Source: QHXW01 sp035297145 (GTDB lineage Bacteria > Acidobacteriota > Terriglobia > Bryobacterales > Bryobacteraceae). From it: DNA of 64,000 nucleotides. Both the position numbers and the translations under genes were made by a program. The notes beneath the pieces are model-generated. The model did not search any database, was not told the origin of the DNA, and saw only the letters and a list, made by a program, of their open reading frames with translations. Location of the stretch: contig DATGZN010000066.1 in assembly GCA_035297145.1 (NCBI GenBank), positions 1-64,000 on the forward strand, in the 5' to 3' direction. Below, piece after piece: positions 17,436 to 25,761 of this stretch (its first letter is position 1; each line of letters begins with the position of its first letter).

Positions 17436-18206
17436 CTATGCAGCTTCCAGCGCAGGCGCGGTGATCAGCCGCCGCTCAATATGGTTCTCGATCTGCCGGA
17501 CGAGAAAGTGGCGCAAATCCGAGGCGGTCTCGCGTCGCCAGTCCGTGTGCGCCAGTTGTGCCACCGGTTTGTGTAGCATCTCTTCGGCGATATCTCTCGA
17601 TGTCACGCTCAAATCCCAGGTCTTTCCCAATTCCGCGCTTCTCCGGCAATGCCCACAGTAGAGGCCCGTGCGATAGCGGCTGAAAAACGCCTGCTCACGC
17701 GCCTCCGGATTGTCCAGCCAGTTACCGCATCCGATACAAACGTGCAGCTCCGGAAGAATTCCCGCCAGACGCACGGCCCACAAACTGAAGTAGGTTACGC
17801 TGCGCCACACGCTCCCGGCCGCACCCGATCGCAAATGATCCAGCACCGTCACCAGCAGCCGGAAGTAACGCTCGTTCGGCTCGCCTGCCGGCAGCAACTG
17901 CTCGGAAATCTCAGCCAGGTAATCCAGCGCCACTGCGGCGCCGTAATCTCCCAGCAATCCAAACTGCGAGCGAATCAACTCGCAGCCGTCCAGATTCACC
18001 AGCTCCCGCGTCTCACGCTGGAAGTACGAAATCTTCACTTGCGAGAGCCGTTCCAAACCGGAACCGAAATTGCTCTTGGGCCGCCGCGCCCGTTTGGCAA
18101 CTCCGCGCAGCTTTCCCTGATCCCGCGTCAGAAAGCTCACCACCAGATCCGATTCTTTGAACGGGTAGGTCTGCAAAACGATGGCTTCGCTCAGGCGAGC
18201 GGGCAT
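17436..18206 (-). CDS. recO: DNA repair protein RecO
   Basis: A recombination mediator of the RecFOR pathway that helps load RecA on gapped DNA, 256 aa. The N-terminal OB-fold begins EAIVLQTYPFKESDLVVSFL and GKLRGVAKRARRPKSNFG follows, both diagnostic. The C-terminal zinc site is visible as CIGCGN with the later YCGHC. It is the first gene of the recO-glyQ-glyS-ppdK cluster; recO next to glyQS is a recurrent arrangement. No convincing promoter was seen upstream. Confidence 0.93.
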   Translation of the reverse strand: MPARLSEAIVLQTYPFKESDLVVSFLTRDQGKLRGVAKRARRPKSNFGSGLERLSQVKISYFQRETRELVNLDGCELIRSQFGLLGDYGAAVALDYLAEISEQLLPAGEPNERYFRLLVTVLDHLRSGAAGSVWRSVTYFSLWAVRLAGILPELHVCIGCGNWLDNPEAREQAFFSRYRTGLYCGHCRRSAELGKTWDLSVTSRDIAEEMLHKPVAQLAHTDWRRETASDLRHFLVRQIENHIERRLITAPALEAA

Positions 18207-18404
18207 ATCGCAAGATTGCTTTGAAACTTCAAGGGTAACACGTCGGGGCCGTAGGTTTTCTAGGCGCCCGCTGTCGTTGGCCTAAGTTAGCAGCCGAAGT
18301 GGACATAGGTTATATCACCGCGCGCGAATTCAGTAATTTCCTCTAAGTGATTAGTTTTTCTCTCGATTTATTGAAAAATTCCGATAATATTAGAGAGAAA
18401 TACA

Positions 18405-18887
18405 ATGGTGCGGATCATTACGATTCTGCTGTTGGTCACGGGCCTCGCGGTTGCCGAACCGCCAGCCTCACGAAACCGCGTCACCTCGCTGCCGCCGGTC
18501 GTTACCGAAGATCAAGCACAGGATTGGCTGAAGCTTTGGCAGAAGCGGCTGCGCTTGGAAGACTGGAAAATCGAAGTTAAGATTGTCAGAATTTGGGACC
18601 TGGAGCAAGGTACCCTGGGGCATATCGATTGGTCGACGCCGCATCACACGGCCGTCATTAAAGTGCTGAGCCCTGCCGATTACGAACTCCCGCCGGAAAA
18701 GATTCCCGCCGACATGGAGCTTTCCATCGTCCACGAATTAGTGCATCTGCATTTGTCCGTGTTGCCGTTGAATAAGACTTCTCGCAACGCCGAGGAACAG
18801 GTGGTCAGCATGATTGCAGATGCCCTGGTCAGCCTCGAGCACCGTCCCGTCGCTACGGAGCCGTTGGAAGCTGGAACGAGACCGTAG
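18405..18887 (+). CDS. secreted HExxH putative metallopeptidase
   Basis: A 160-aa exported protein with a signal peptide (MVRIITILLLVTGLAVAEP). The sequence SIVHELVHLHLS contains H110-E-x-x-H114, the zincin metal-binding motif, and a later Glu (NAEEQVVSMIADAL) could be the third ligand as in gluzincins. No named family is recognised; SprT-like or phage-type small zincins are possible relatives. AGAGAG lies upstream of the ATG. The preceding 200 bp are unusually AT-rich for this window. The 3' end overlaps the convergent gene by 35 bp. Confidence 0.7.
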   Translation: MVRIITILLLVTGLAVAEPPASRNRVTSLPPVVTEDQAQDWLKLWQKRLRLEDWKIEVKIVRIWDLEQGTLGHIDWSTPHHTAVIKVLSPADYELPPEKIPADMELSIVHELVHLHLSVLPLNKTSRNAEEQVVSMIADALVSLEHRPVATEPLEAGTRP

Positions 18888-19707
18888 ACGTCACGTCGGA
18901 TTTCTGAAAGCCGCTGTTCACCACGGAAATCGCGATGGTGCGCTTGTAAAAGAAAACGCCGCGCACGTAAAACTCTCCGCCATACGTGACGGGAAACCAG
19001 AGACCGTCGGCGAACTTCTGATAAGCCACTTTGAACCCCAGGTGCTTGATGTTGGTGCCCAGCAGCACCTGCACCGCCATGGGGACGCTCTTGGCCAGCC
19101 AACTGGTCACCAGAACCGGTTGATACTCCTTCGTGTCGATTAACGCTTCACCCGCCCAGCAGCCCCCTTCATCGTTTTCATCGCAGTCAAATAGGGACGC
19201 TTTCTTCGGTTTGAAAGTAATGCGGTACACTTCCGTTCCGCGGTAGTTTTCTTTGCCTTCAAACTTGAAGGTGTACTTCTTCTGCTTTTCCCCGGTTAGC
19301 GCGAAAAGATCGTTGGTGATGCCGTCGCGCGATTCCTTGTCATTGGCCAGATCGTTGGCAAACTCGTTCGCCAGCTCACCATCGATGTCCACGCCCTTGT
19401 ACTCAAAACCGGGCTCATTGTACTCGAACAGTTTGCCGCTCTTCTCGTATTTCCCGGTAAAGTTCACCAGATCCTTCTTAAAACCTTTTTCGGAGGGCGT
19501 GACCGTGTATTCCCGCTGTTCCTCGCGAGCCAACTTGCCGTTGCCTCGCTTGAAACGGATCAGCAAGCTCTGGTGATAAACGAAAGCCTTGCGCATCTCC
19601 TGAGCGCGATCCTGATTCTGCGCCACCTTCGCCATGATGACCTCAGGCGCTTCCGGGTGCTCGGCGGCGTACCAGGTGAGGACGGCTAGCGCTATTGCGG
19701 TTCCCAT
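18853..19707 (-). CDS. secreted protein of unknown function, last gene of ECF sigma operon
   Basis: 284 aa with an N-terminal hydrophobic segment (GTAIALAVLTWYAAEHPEAPEV). It is rich in charged residues and shows beta-strand patterning in the C-terminal half (QPVLVTSWLAKSVPMAVQVL, GGEFYVRGVFFYKRTI). The layout resembles outer-membrane-lipoprotein-sorting-type or DUF-class periplasmic proteins of Acidobacteria, but no family is claimed. Its ATG shares one base with the stop of the DUF4252 gene, so it is translated with the sigma-factor operon. It may be an envelope-stress output or sensor. Confidence 0.65.
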   Translation of the reverse strand: MGTAIALAVLTWYAAEHPEAPEVIMAKVAQNQDRAQEMRKAFVYHQSLLIRFKRGNGKLAREEQREYTVTPSEKGFKKDLVNFTGKYEKSGKLFEYNEPGFEYKGVDIDGELANEFANDLANDKESRDGITNDLFALTGEKQKKYTFKFEGKENYRGTEVYRITFKPKKASLFDCDENDEGGCWAGEALIDTKEYQPVLVTSWLAKSVPMAVQVLLGTNIKHLGFKVAYQKFADGLWFPVTYGGEFYVRGVFFYKRTIAISVVNSGFQKSDVTSTVSFQLPTAP

Positions 19708-20267
19708 CAGTGCTCGTCCTTCTTGCTGTCAGGCTTAACTGCTTTTGGCTTATCGAGATCCAGCTTAGGGACACCCAGGTTTCCGCCCAGTTCGCTCAGC
19801 TCCTCCAGATCGATCTTGCCGACGATGTTGACCACCGTCAGCTCCTTCGGGTTAGCACAGACGATGGCCAGCCCTCCCGGTTCCGTTCCGCCCGTTTTCA
19901 GGTAGATTTCGGTGTTGTCGCGCTCTTTCTTGCTATGTACGCCGACGATGCGGGACCATCCGGGCGAGCGGAGTTGATTGCGAATGGCCGCCAGGTCAGA
20001 TTCGGTATACTCGCCCTCGGTCTCGAACTCGTAAGTCCTTACATAGATGCCCTTGATTTCGGCCACCAGTTTCTTGACCTTGGCCTGGTCGGGATCGTCG
20101 TTGGAGAGGAACTTCGCGGCGAACTTCAATAGCGAGCCGTCCAGCGTCACGTCGGTGACATCTTTGGCCTTATCGCTGAGCTTATCGAGGTTCTTGAGAT
20201 CGAGCGCCTGCCCATACGCGGCGCTGCCGACCAACACTGAAACTGCTAAAACCCATGGAATCTTCAT
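19707..20267 (-). CDS. DUF4252 domain secreted protein
   Basis: 186 aa. A signal peptide (MKIPWVLAVSVLVGSAAYGQ) precedes a DUF4252-like body (KLSDKAKDVTDVTLDGSLLKFAAKFL, VAEIKGIYVRTYEFETEGEY, LTVVNIVGKIDLEELSEL). DUF4252 proteins are small periplasmic proteins, often found beside ECF sigma/anti-sigma genes. The C-terminus is Lys/Asp-rich. It overlaps the anti-sigma gene by 4 bp and the following gene by 1 bp. The biochemical function is unknown. Confidence 0.8.
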   Translation of the reverse strand: MKIPWVLAVSVLVGSAAYGQALDLKNLDKLSDKAKDVTDVTLDGSLLKFAAKFLSNDDPDQAKVKKLVAEIKGIYVRTYEFETEGEYTESDLAAIRNQLRSPGWSRIVGVHSKKERDNTEIYLKTGGTEPGGLAIVCANPKELTVVNIVGKIDLEELSELGGNLGVPKLDLDKPKAVKPDSKKDEH

Positions 20268-20611
20268 AAACGTGTATCCATCCGGCCGCCTTCCAAAACT
20301 TTCTTCTGCGCTTGGTGCAGCCGGCTTCCGGCGACGTGGACGGCGAACAAAAGCTTTTGTTTAGCTCGTTCGCCTTCGGCCTGGTACTGCTGTTCCTTGT
20401 GGTATTGCACTCCCGCGAACGGGAGCAGCACGCTAAGCAGCACGCTGGCTGCAACCCATTGAAGGCGCGGAGGCCGCATCAGCACGGACAATCGCTCCCG
20501 CCAGGAGGGCTCCGGCGGCTGGTTCAAGCGTGCCAGCACGCGGTCTGTGAAGTCGGCCGGCGGCTCTTCCCGCCGCAACGCCATTTTCAAATCTTCTTCC
20601 AAGTTACTCAT
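20264..20611 (-). CDS. putative membrane-anchored anti-sigma factor
   Basis: 115 aa. A cytosolic N-terminus (EEDLKMALRREEPPADFTDRVL) resembling the anti-sigma N-terminal helix is followed by one transmembrane segment (LQWVAASVLLSVLLPFAGV) and a charged periplasmic helix. The assignment rests on topology plus position: it overlaps the ECF sigma gene by 4 bp and lies directly downstream of it. No zinc-finger (HxxxCxxC) motif is present, so it is not a ZAS-type anti-sigma factor. Confidence 0.7.
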   Translation of the reverse strand: MSNLEEDLKMALRREEPPADFTDRVLARLNQPPEPSWRERLSVLMRPPRLQWVAASVLLSVLLPFAGVQYHKEQQYQAEGERAKQKLLFAVHVAGSRLHQAQKKVLEGGRMDTRL

Positions 20612-21174
20612 AGGGCAATCTCCCCAACGGTTCGCGCCAGCTTGTCCCGCAGAATGTCCAGCGAGCGCTGCAAGTGGCTTTTCACCGTAGCCACTGGCAT
20701 ATCAAGTACTTGCGCGATATCCGACGGATCCAGATCCTCCTGATAACGCAGGATCACCACCGCGCGTGCCTTTTCCGGCAGCGAAGCCACCAGCTTGTTA
20801 AGCGTCCGCGACAACATGGGATCGCTTTGACGGGTTTTCGCCACCGGCTCGGGAACCTCATCCAGGCCGAACTTGGGCCAGAACGCGCGGCGCCGGGTCT
20901 GGTCGATACACCGCCGACTGGCCACCTTCCGCAGCCAAAACACCAGGTGCTCGGGCGACTGGATGGTAGCCAGATGGCGATGCAACTCCAAAAAGACCTC
21001 CTGAGCCAGTTCTTCAGCTAGCGCGCGGTCGCGCAGAAAATGCCAGGCCAGGCTGAACACCATGCCCTGGTGCTCCCGAACGATTTCGGCGAAGGCCGGT
21101 AACGCAACCTGCGCCGCTCTTTCGGGAACCTCCGCCACGCGAACTGCTAACCCTCCCAAACTGCTCGCTGTCAC
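20608..21174 (-). CDS. ECF-family RNA polymerase sigma factor
   Basis: 188 aa, group 4 sigma-70. Region 2 is seen around FAEIVREHQGMVFSLAWHFL and ALAEELAQEVFLELHRHL, and region 4 around LPEKARAVVILRYQEDLDPSDIAQ and VATVKSHLQRSLDILR. The GTG at 21174 was taken as the start; a slightly later start is possible. It heads the four-gene operon sigma/anti-sigma/DUF4252/unknown, each pair overlapping by 1-4 bp. ECF factors normally activate their own promoter, but none could be confidently recognised in the 200 bp upstream. Confidence 0.9.
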   Translation of the reverse strand: MTASSLGGLAVRVAEVPERAAQVALPAFAEIVREHQGMVFSLAWHFLRDRALAEELAQEVFLELHRHLATIQSPEHLVFWLRKVASRRCIDQTRRRAFWPKFGLDEVPEPVAKTRQSDPMLSRTLNKLVASLPEKARAVVILRYQEDLDPSDIAQVLDMPVATVKSHLQRSLDILRDKLARTVGEIAL

Positions 21175-21374
21175 TTCGCGCTTCTCATTGACATATTACG
21201 CGCGGCGGGTAGGAAAAGAACGCAGTTTGCAGGACTACAATGGGAGCGGCTGGGATACCGGCGCAGGCCATAGGAGATTGACGGGGTTGAAAACCTGCGG
21301 AAAGTCAGCTAGCATCAAAGAGGACACAGAGCTATGGTCAACTCCACCAATCCGACCCTGTAGAACGCGAGTCG

Positions 21375-21983
21375 CTAAACCCACCAGCGGGGCGGCTTCT
21401 TCCACTTGTTCTCGAGCCGTTCGAATTCGCACCAGAGATCGGTGTTTTCTTTTGGTGGTGCCGCAGCCGGCACGGGCGGTTCAGTCCCTCCATTGTAGGT
21501 TCGATCCGCCTTAATCCAGGGCTGAAATTTCTCCCACACCATACGAACCGTATCACTGAAAAAGCCGTACAAATATCTTTCGTCCGCCCTTCTCCTGTGC
21601 ACCGCGAGCGCCAATTCCTCGAAGAAATTCAGCACCCCGATTAACTGCCCTCTCTTGGCGTTTTGTTCCTCGGTGAATTGAGCGGGGTTGTTCGATGTCT
21701 TGATGAGAGGTTGGAGCAAAAGCGCGTTTGTCAGGATTGCCCGAACTTCCAGTCGCACGCTATAGAGACCCGGGTCGTTCCATCGTTTCATAAACTCTCC
21801 GGCGCTCTCAGAACGGTCGTGCTGATTCTTTTGCAGGAATTCAAACAAGGCAAATGTCGCGGCGACCACCGTTGCGCCAAACTTGATGTTGTCGCTCCAT
21901 CCCGGGTGCAAGCAGTAAACCGAAAAAAGAATGCCCTCACACAAAAGGAACAGGGCAACTATGATCACGGACCTGGATGCCAT
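21375..21983 (-). CDS. membrane protein, DUF4760-like
   Basis: 202 aa with two N-terminal hydrophobic segments (SVIIVALFLLCEGILFSVYCL, then IKFGATVVAATFALFEFL). A soluble helical domain follows with the pattern RSESAGEFMKRWNDPGLYSVR and LIGVLNFFEELALAVHRRRADE, as in DUF4760-type proteins. The tail is Pro-rich and then Trp-rich (NKWKKPPRWWV). The ATG at 21983 is preferred; a frame extension to 22127 reads as non-coding and would run into the divergent methyltransferase start. The function is unknown. Confidence 0.6.
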   Translation of the reverse strand: MASRSVIIVALFLLCEGILFSVYCLHPGWSDNIKFGATVVAATFALFEFLQKNQHDRSESAGEFMKRWNDPGLYSVRLEVRAILTNALLLQPLIKTSNNPAQFTEEQNAKRGQLIGVLNFFEELALAVHRRRADERYLYGFFSDTVRMVWEKFQPWIKADRTYNGGTEPPVPAAAPPKENTDLWCEFERLENKWKKPPRWWV

Positions 21984-22058
21984 TTGCCGCGCATTATAGT
22001 ACGGACCTCCCCAAGCGCGATATATGGCCAGCGGTTGCCGTAGGATATAGTAGACCTC

Positions 22059-23084
22059 ATGAGCGCACCGCAAGCCCAGACTCCTCCCAGCCCGGCCCTC
22101 TTCTTCGAGACCATGAATGCTTACCAACGCACGGCAGCGCTGAAGGGTGCGATTGAGTTGGAAGTGTTTACCGCGATCGGGGAGGGGAATACCACGGCAC
22201 AGTCGATTGCATCCCGTTGCCGCACTTCGGAGCGTGGCATGCGCATCCTCTGCGATTACCTGGTGATTATCGGATTTCTGACAAAAGACGGGTCGAACTA
22301 CGGGCTGACACAGGACACGGCCATGTTTCTCGATCGCCGGTCGCCTGCGTATATGGGAATCGCCGAGCGGTTTCTGGCCTCACCGACGTTGATGGACGCG
22401 TATAAGGACCTGGCGGCGATCGTCCGTAAGGGTGGCGAGATCATGAGTGCTCACGGCACGATGGATCCGGATCATCCGATCTGGGTCGAGTTCGCGCGGT
22501 CTATGGCGCCTATGATGGCCATGCCGGCCGAGGCCATCGCCAAATTGGCCGGCGCGGAGAAAGGCGCTCCGTGGAAGGTGCTCGACATTGCCGCGGGACA
22601 CGGTCTGTTCGGCATAGCCATCGCCCGGCAGAATCCCAACGCTACTATTGTGGCCGTCGACTGGGCCCGCGTTCTGGAAGTTGCGCGGGAGCATGCCGTC
22701 AGCGCAGGCGTGGCCTCGCGCTATCAGGTCTTACCGGGAAGCGCGTTCGAAGTCGAATTTGGAGAGGGATACGATATCGTCCTGCTCACCAACTTCCTGC
22801 ATCATTTCGATCAAGCGACGTGCGAAACGCTGCTGCGAAAAGTAGCGGCCGCGCTGAAGCCGGGCGGCCGGGCCCTCACGTTCGAGTTCGTTCCCAACGA
22901 GGACCGTGTATCGCCGCCCATGGCGGCCGCGTTCAGTATGATGATGCTCGGCACCACGGAAAGCGGGGACGCCTACACCTTTTCCGAATTCGACCGTATG
23001 TTCCGGAACAGCGGATTCGGCGTGAGCGAATTGCATCCGCTTCCGCCGTCGCCGGGACAGGTGATCATCTCACACAAGGAATAG
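22059..23084 (+). CDS. SAM-dependent O-methyltransferase with winged-helix dimerisation domain
   Basis: 341 aa. Residues about 15-95 form the helical/winged-helix dimerisation domain of the O-methyltransferase type (KGAIELEVFTAIGEGNTTAQ...CDYLVIIGFLTKDG). The Rossmann core follows with the SAM motif VLDIAAGHGLFGIAIARQNP, then VAVDW, NFLHHFDQATCETLLRK and ALKPGGRALTFEF. The family includes hydroxyneurosporene and acetylserotonin O-methyltransferases. The substrate is not inferable, since it stands alone between unrelated genes. Confidence 0.87.
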   Translation: MSAPQAQTPPSPALFFETMNAYQRTAALKGAIELEVFTAIGEGNTTAQSIASRCRTSERGMRILCDYLVIIGFLTKDGSNYGLTQDTAMFLDRRSPAYMGIAERFLASPTLMDAYKDLAAIVRKGGEIMSAHGTMDPDHPIWVEFARSMAPMMAMPAEAIAKLAGAEKGAPWKVLDIAAGHGLFGIAIARQNPNATIVAVDWARVLEVAREHAVSAGVASRYQVLPGSAFEVEFGEGYDIVLLTNFLHHFDQATCETLLRKVAAALKPGGRALTFEFVPNEDRVSPPMAAAFSMMMLGTTESGDAYTFSEFDRMFRNSGFGVSELHPLPPSPGQVIISHKE

Positions 23085-23091
23085 CGAGCGG

Positions 23092-23466
23092 TTATCTCTC
23101 TTCTTTGATCGCTGTCACCGTCACCAAGCTGAGCTCGCGGCCTTCGCCATCGAGGAGCCGGAACACGTAACGGGTATCAGGCCGGATCCAGGGCGCAGGG
23201 CATTCATGGCCACGGCAGGACAACGAACCCGAGAATTCGTGGACCTTCTCACCCTCTTTGCTTTCCGATTTGACGACTACCTTGGCGTGCCTTGCGCCTT
23301 GAACCTCCCAGGTGATGTGAGACGTGCATTCTTTTTCCCCCGGTTTAATTCTGCAAGGATTCGGCTCGGCATTAATTACGCCAGACGGACCCTGAGCCAG
23401 CGCATGTCCCGCAAGGCCCAGTGCCATTGCGGGAACCAGTAACAATAATCCTCTTTTCATTTGCAA
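23092..23466 (-). CDS. small secreted protein of unknown function
   Basis: 124 aa with a clear signal peptide (KRGLLLLVPAMALGLAGHALA). The mature part has four Cys (PCRIKPGEKECTSHITWEV, LSCRGHECPAPW) that could form two disulphides and an immunoglobulin-like beta pattern. No family was recognised. It lies 27 bp downstream of the ybdD-like gene on the same strand and could be the last gene of the cstA operon. Confidence 0.6.
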   Translation of the reverse strand: MQMKRGLLLLVPAMALGLAGHALAQGPSGVINAEPNPCRIKPGEKECTSHITWEVQGARHAKVVVKSESKEGEKVHEFSGSLSCRGHECPAPWIRPDTRYVFRLLDGEGRELSLVTVTAIKEER

Positions 23467-23492
23467 TCCCCTCCTCTATTCACGTTGACGGT

Positions 23493-23669
23493 TCAGCAGC
23501 ATTTTGGCCGCGCGTACTTGGCGCGGAAATGTTGGTCGGCGAATTTACGCCACTCCTCCGCTGAGTGTAGCAATCCGTGCGCCTTCAGGTGACGATTATA
23601 GGCATTTTCGCCGGCGAGTTCACGGAGAAATTCCAGGATCAGCCCACAGAAGGCCCGAACATTCTTCAT
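23493..23669 (-). CDS. ybdD: YbdD/YjiX-family small protein (DUF466), CstA partner
   Basis: A 58-codon gene immediately after cstA; the two share ATGA (23666-23669). The protein starts MKNVRAFCGLILEFLREL, has the central YNRHLKAHG and ends in AKYARPKCC. The YbdD/YjiX family shows the same size, an acidic/aromatic core ending before a basic stretch, and a terminal double Cys. In enterobacteria YbdD works with CstA (and YjiX with BtsT) in pyruvate uptake, so this is the expected accessory subunit. Position and C-terminal CC make the assignment strong despite the short length. Confidence 0.85.
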   Translation of the reverse strand: MKNVRAFCGLILEFLRELAGENAYNRHLKAHGLLHSAEEWRKFADQHFRAKYARPKCC

Positions 23670-25759
23670 ACTTCCTCCGCTTGGAGGCGCGAAAGCACGA
23701 ACGGCGCCTCGGCCACTCTCGATTCGCGCGTACCGCGCAGGATGCCCGCCCAGATGCGGACCGAATCGACGAGTATCACCGCCACGAGCACCAGAAACAC
23801 ACCGCAGACCAGGGCATCCAACCGGGAGTTGAAAATCAGAGTCTGGGTTGACGCCATTTGCGCGGCCGTGACAGCGCCGGAGCGCAGCGCTGCTTCGAGC
23901 TGGTCCACTTGTGCCAGGAAACCGATACGCGGCGCGGGAGAGAAAATCTTCTGCCAGGCAGCCGTGAATGTCACGACCACGAGCCAGACAAGCGGCAGAC
24001 CAGTGATCCAGATATATCGTCTACGATGCATCTTGATCAGGATGCTGGTGGCCACGCACAGCGCGATTGTGGCCAGCAACTGGTTGGCGATGCCGAACAG
24101 CGGCCAGAGCGAGTTGATGCCGCCGAGCGGATCGCGGACGCCCTGATAGAGAAAGTAGCCCCAACCAATGACGACCGCACTCGACGTAGCGATCACGCCG
24201 GGCATCCAGCTTGTGCGGCCCAGCGCGGGATGCACGTGCCCCAGCAAGTCTTGAAGCATGAAGCGGCCAACGCGCGTGCCGGCGTCGATAATCGTCAGGA
24301 TGAACAGCGCCTCAAACATTATGGCGAAGTGGTACCAGAAACCGATCACGGCCTGGCCGCCGCCGGAGCGGGCGAAGATATGGGCCATACCGAGTGCCAG
24401 CGACGGTGCGCCGCCGGTGCGGTAGAACAGAGTCCGCTCCCCTACACCGCGGGCTAGCTCCTGCATTTCGGCCACAGTCACCGGGAAACCCCAGGAACTG
24501 ATGGTCGCGACCGCGGCTGCCGGCGTCGCGCCCACAATGCCAGCGGGTGAGTTGACGGCGAAGTACACACCGGGATGCATGACGCACGCGGCGATCATCG
24601 CCATGACGGCGACAAAACTCTCCAGCAGCATGGAGCCATATCCTACCGGCCACGCATGCTGTTCTTTGGCAATCATCTTCGGCGTGGTGCCCGATGAGAT
24701 GAGCGAATGAAATCCGGAAACGGCGCCGCAAGCGATGGTGATGAAGCAGAACGGAAAGATCTTACCCGCGAAAATCGGGCCGGTGCCGTCGGCGAAACGG
24801 GTGAACGCCGGCAACTCCAATTCGGGACGCACGAAAATGATTCCCACTGCCAATAGAAAGATGACGCCGAGCTTAACGAACGTGCTGAGGTAGTCGCGAG
24901 GCGCCAGCAAGAGCCACACCGGCAACGCGCTGGCGAGGAAGCCATAGATAATGATGCAGAACGCCAATGCCACTGTGGAGAGCGTAAAGACCGGCGCCCA
25001 GGTCTGCGATTGCGCCACCCACTGACCGGCAAAGATCGCGGCGACAACCAGCAGGAAACCGATGACGGAGCATTCCAACACGCGGCCCGGCCGGCGATAG
25101 CGCAGGTACCAGCCCATGAACACGGCGATGGGCATAGTAGCCGCGATGGTGAATGTGCCCCAAGGGCTGCCGGCCAGTGCGTTGACCACGACCAGCGCCA
25201 CCACCGCCAGCAGAATGATCATGATGAGCAGCACCGTCAGGAGCGCGACGAAACCGCCCAGCTTGCCGATCTCCTCCCGCGCCATCTGTCCAAGCGATTT
25301 GCCATCGCGCCGCATGGAAGCGAACAGAATGACGAAATCCTGCACCGCTCCGCCCAGTACCGCGCCAATGATGATCCACAGCGTTCCCGGCAGGTAACCG
25401 AATTGTGCGGCGAGCACGGGACCAACCAGCGGCCCGGGGCCGGCTATGGCTGCGAAGTGATGCCCGAACAGAATCCATTTGTTGGTGGGCACGAAGTCGT
25501 GTCCATTTTCCAGACGCTCGGCGGGAGTGGCGCGCTGGTTGTCGAGCGTCATCACGCGTGCGGCGATGAACTTGGCGTAGAAGCGGTATCCCAGAGTGTA
25601 GGTGGACGCGGCGGCAAGCACCAGCCATGCGCTATTGATGCGCTCGCCATGGTTGAGCGCGATGGCGGCCAGGCATAACGCCGCAAAGATCGCAATGGCG
25701 GCCCAGAGCAGATGGCCCAAGATTTTCTTGGATCGCGAAGCAGAGGCTGCTTGCGGCAT
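23666..25759 (-). CDS. cstA: carbon starvation protein A, pyruvate transporter
   Basis: An inner-membrane transporter of 697 aa (E. coli CstA is about 700), with some 16-18 hydrophobic segments. Family signatures are present: DFVPTNKWILFGHHFAAIAGPGPLVGPVLAAQ..., MRRDGKSLGQMAREEIG, and the FHSLISSGTTPKMI loop. The start at 25759 (MPQAASASRSKK) was chosen because upstream codons overlap the preceding gene. CstA-type proteins import pyruvate and possibly peptides under carbon limitation. It lies 2 bp after the preceding gene and overlaps ybdD. Confidence 0.95.
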   Translation of the reverse strand: MPQAASASRSKKILGHLLWAAIAIFAALCLAAIALNHGERINSAWLVLAAASTYTLGYRFYAKFIAARVMTLDNQRATPAERLENGHDFVPTNKWILFGHHFAAIAGPGPLVGPVLAAQFGYLPGTLWIIIGAVLGGAVQDFVILFASMRRDGKSLGQMAREEIGKLGGFVALLTVLLIMIILLAVVALVVVNALAGSPWGTFTIAATMPIAVFMGWYLRYRRPGRVLECSVIGFLLVVAAIFAGQWVAQSQTWAPVFTLSTVALAFCIIIYGFLASALPVWLLLAPRDYLSTFVKLGVIFLLAVGIIFVRPELELPAFTRFADGTGPIFAGKIFPFCFITIACGAVSGFHSLISSGTTPKMIAKEQHAWPVGYGSMLLESFVAVMAMIAACVMHPGVYFAVNSPAGIVGATPAAAVATISSWGFPVTVAEMQELARGVGERTLFYRTGGAPSLALGMAHIFARSGGGQAVIGFWYHFAIMFEALFILTIIDAGTRVGRFMLQDLLGHVHPALGRTSWMPGVIATSSAVVIGWGYFLYQGVRDPLGGINSLWPLFGIANQLLATIALCVATSILIKMHRRRYIWITGLPLVWLVVVTFTAAWQKIFSPAPRIGFLAQVDQLEAALRSGAVTAAQMASTQTLIFNSRLDALVCGVFLVLVAVILVDSVRIWAGILRGTRESRVAEAPFVLSRLQAEEV

Positions 25760-25761
25760 GG

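Noticed and set aside
18280..18404. AT-rich stretch before the HExxH gene as a promoter
   Set aside because: Several -10-like words (GATAAT, TAATAT) exist, but no -35 of acceptable quality lies at 16-18 bp spacing.
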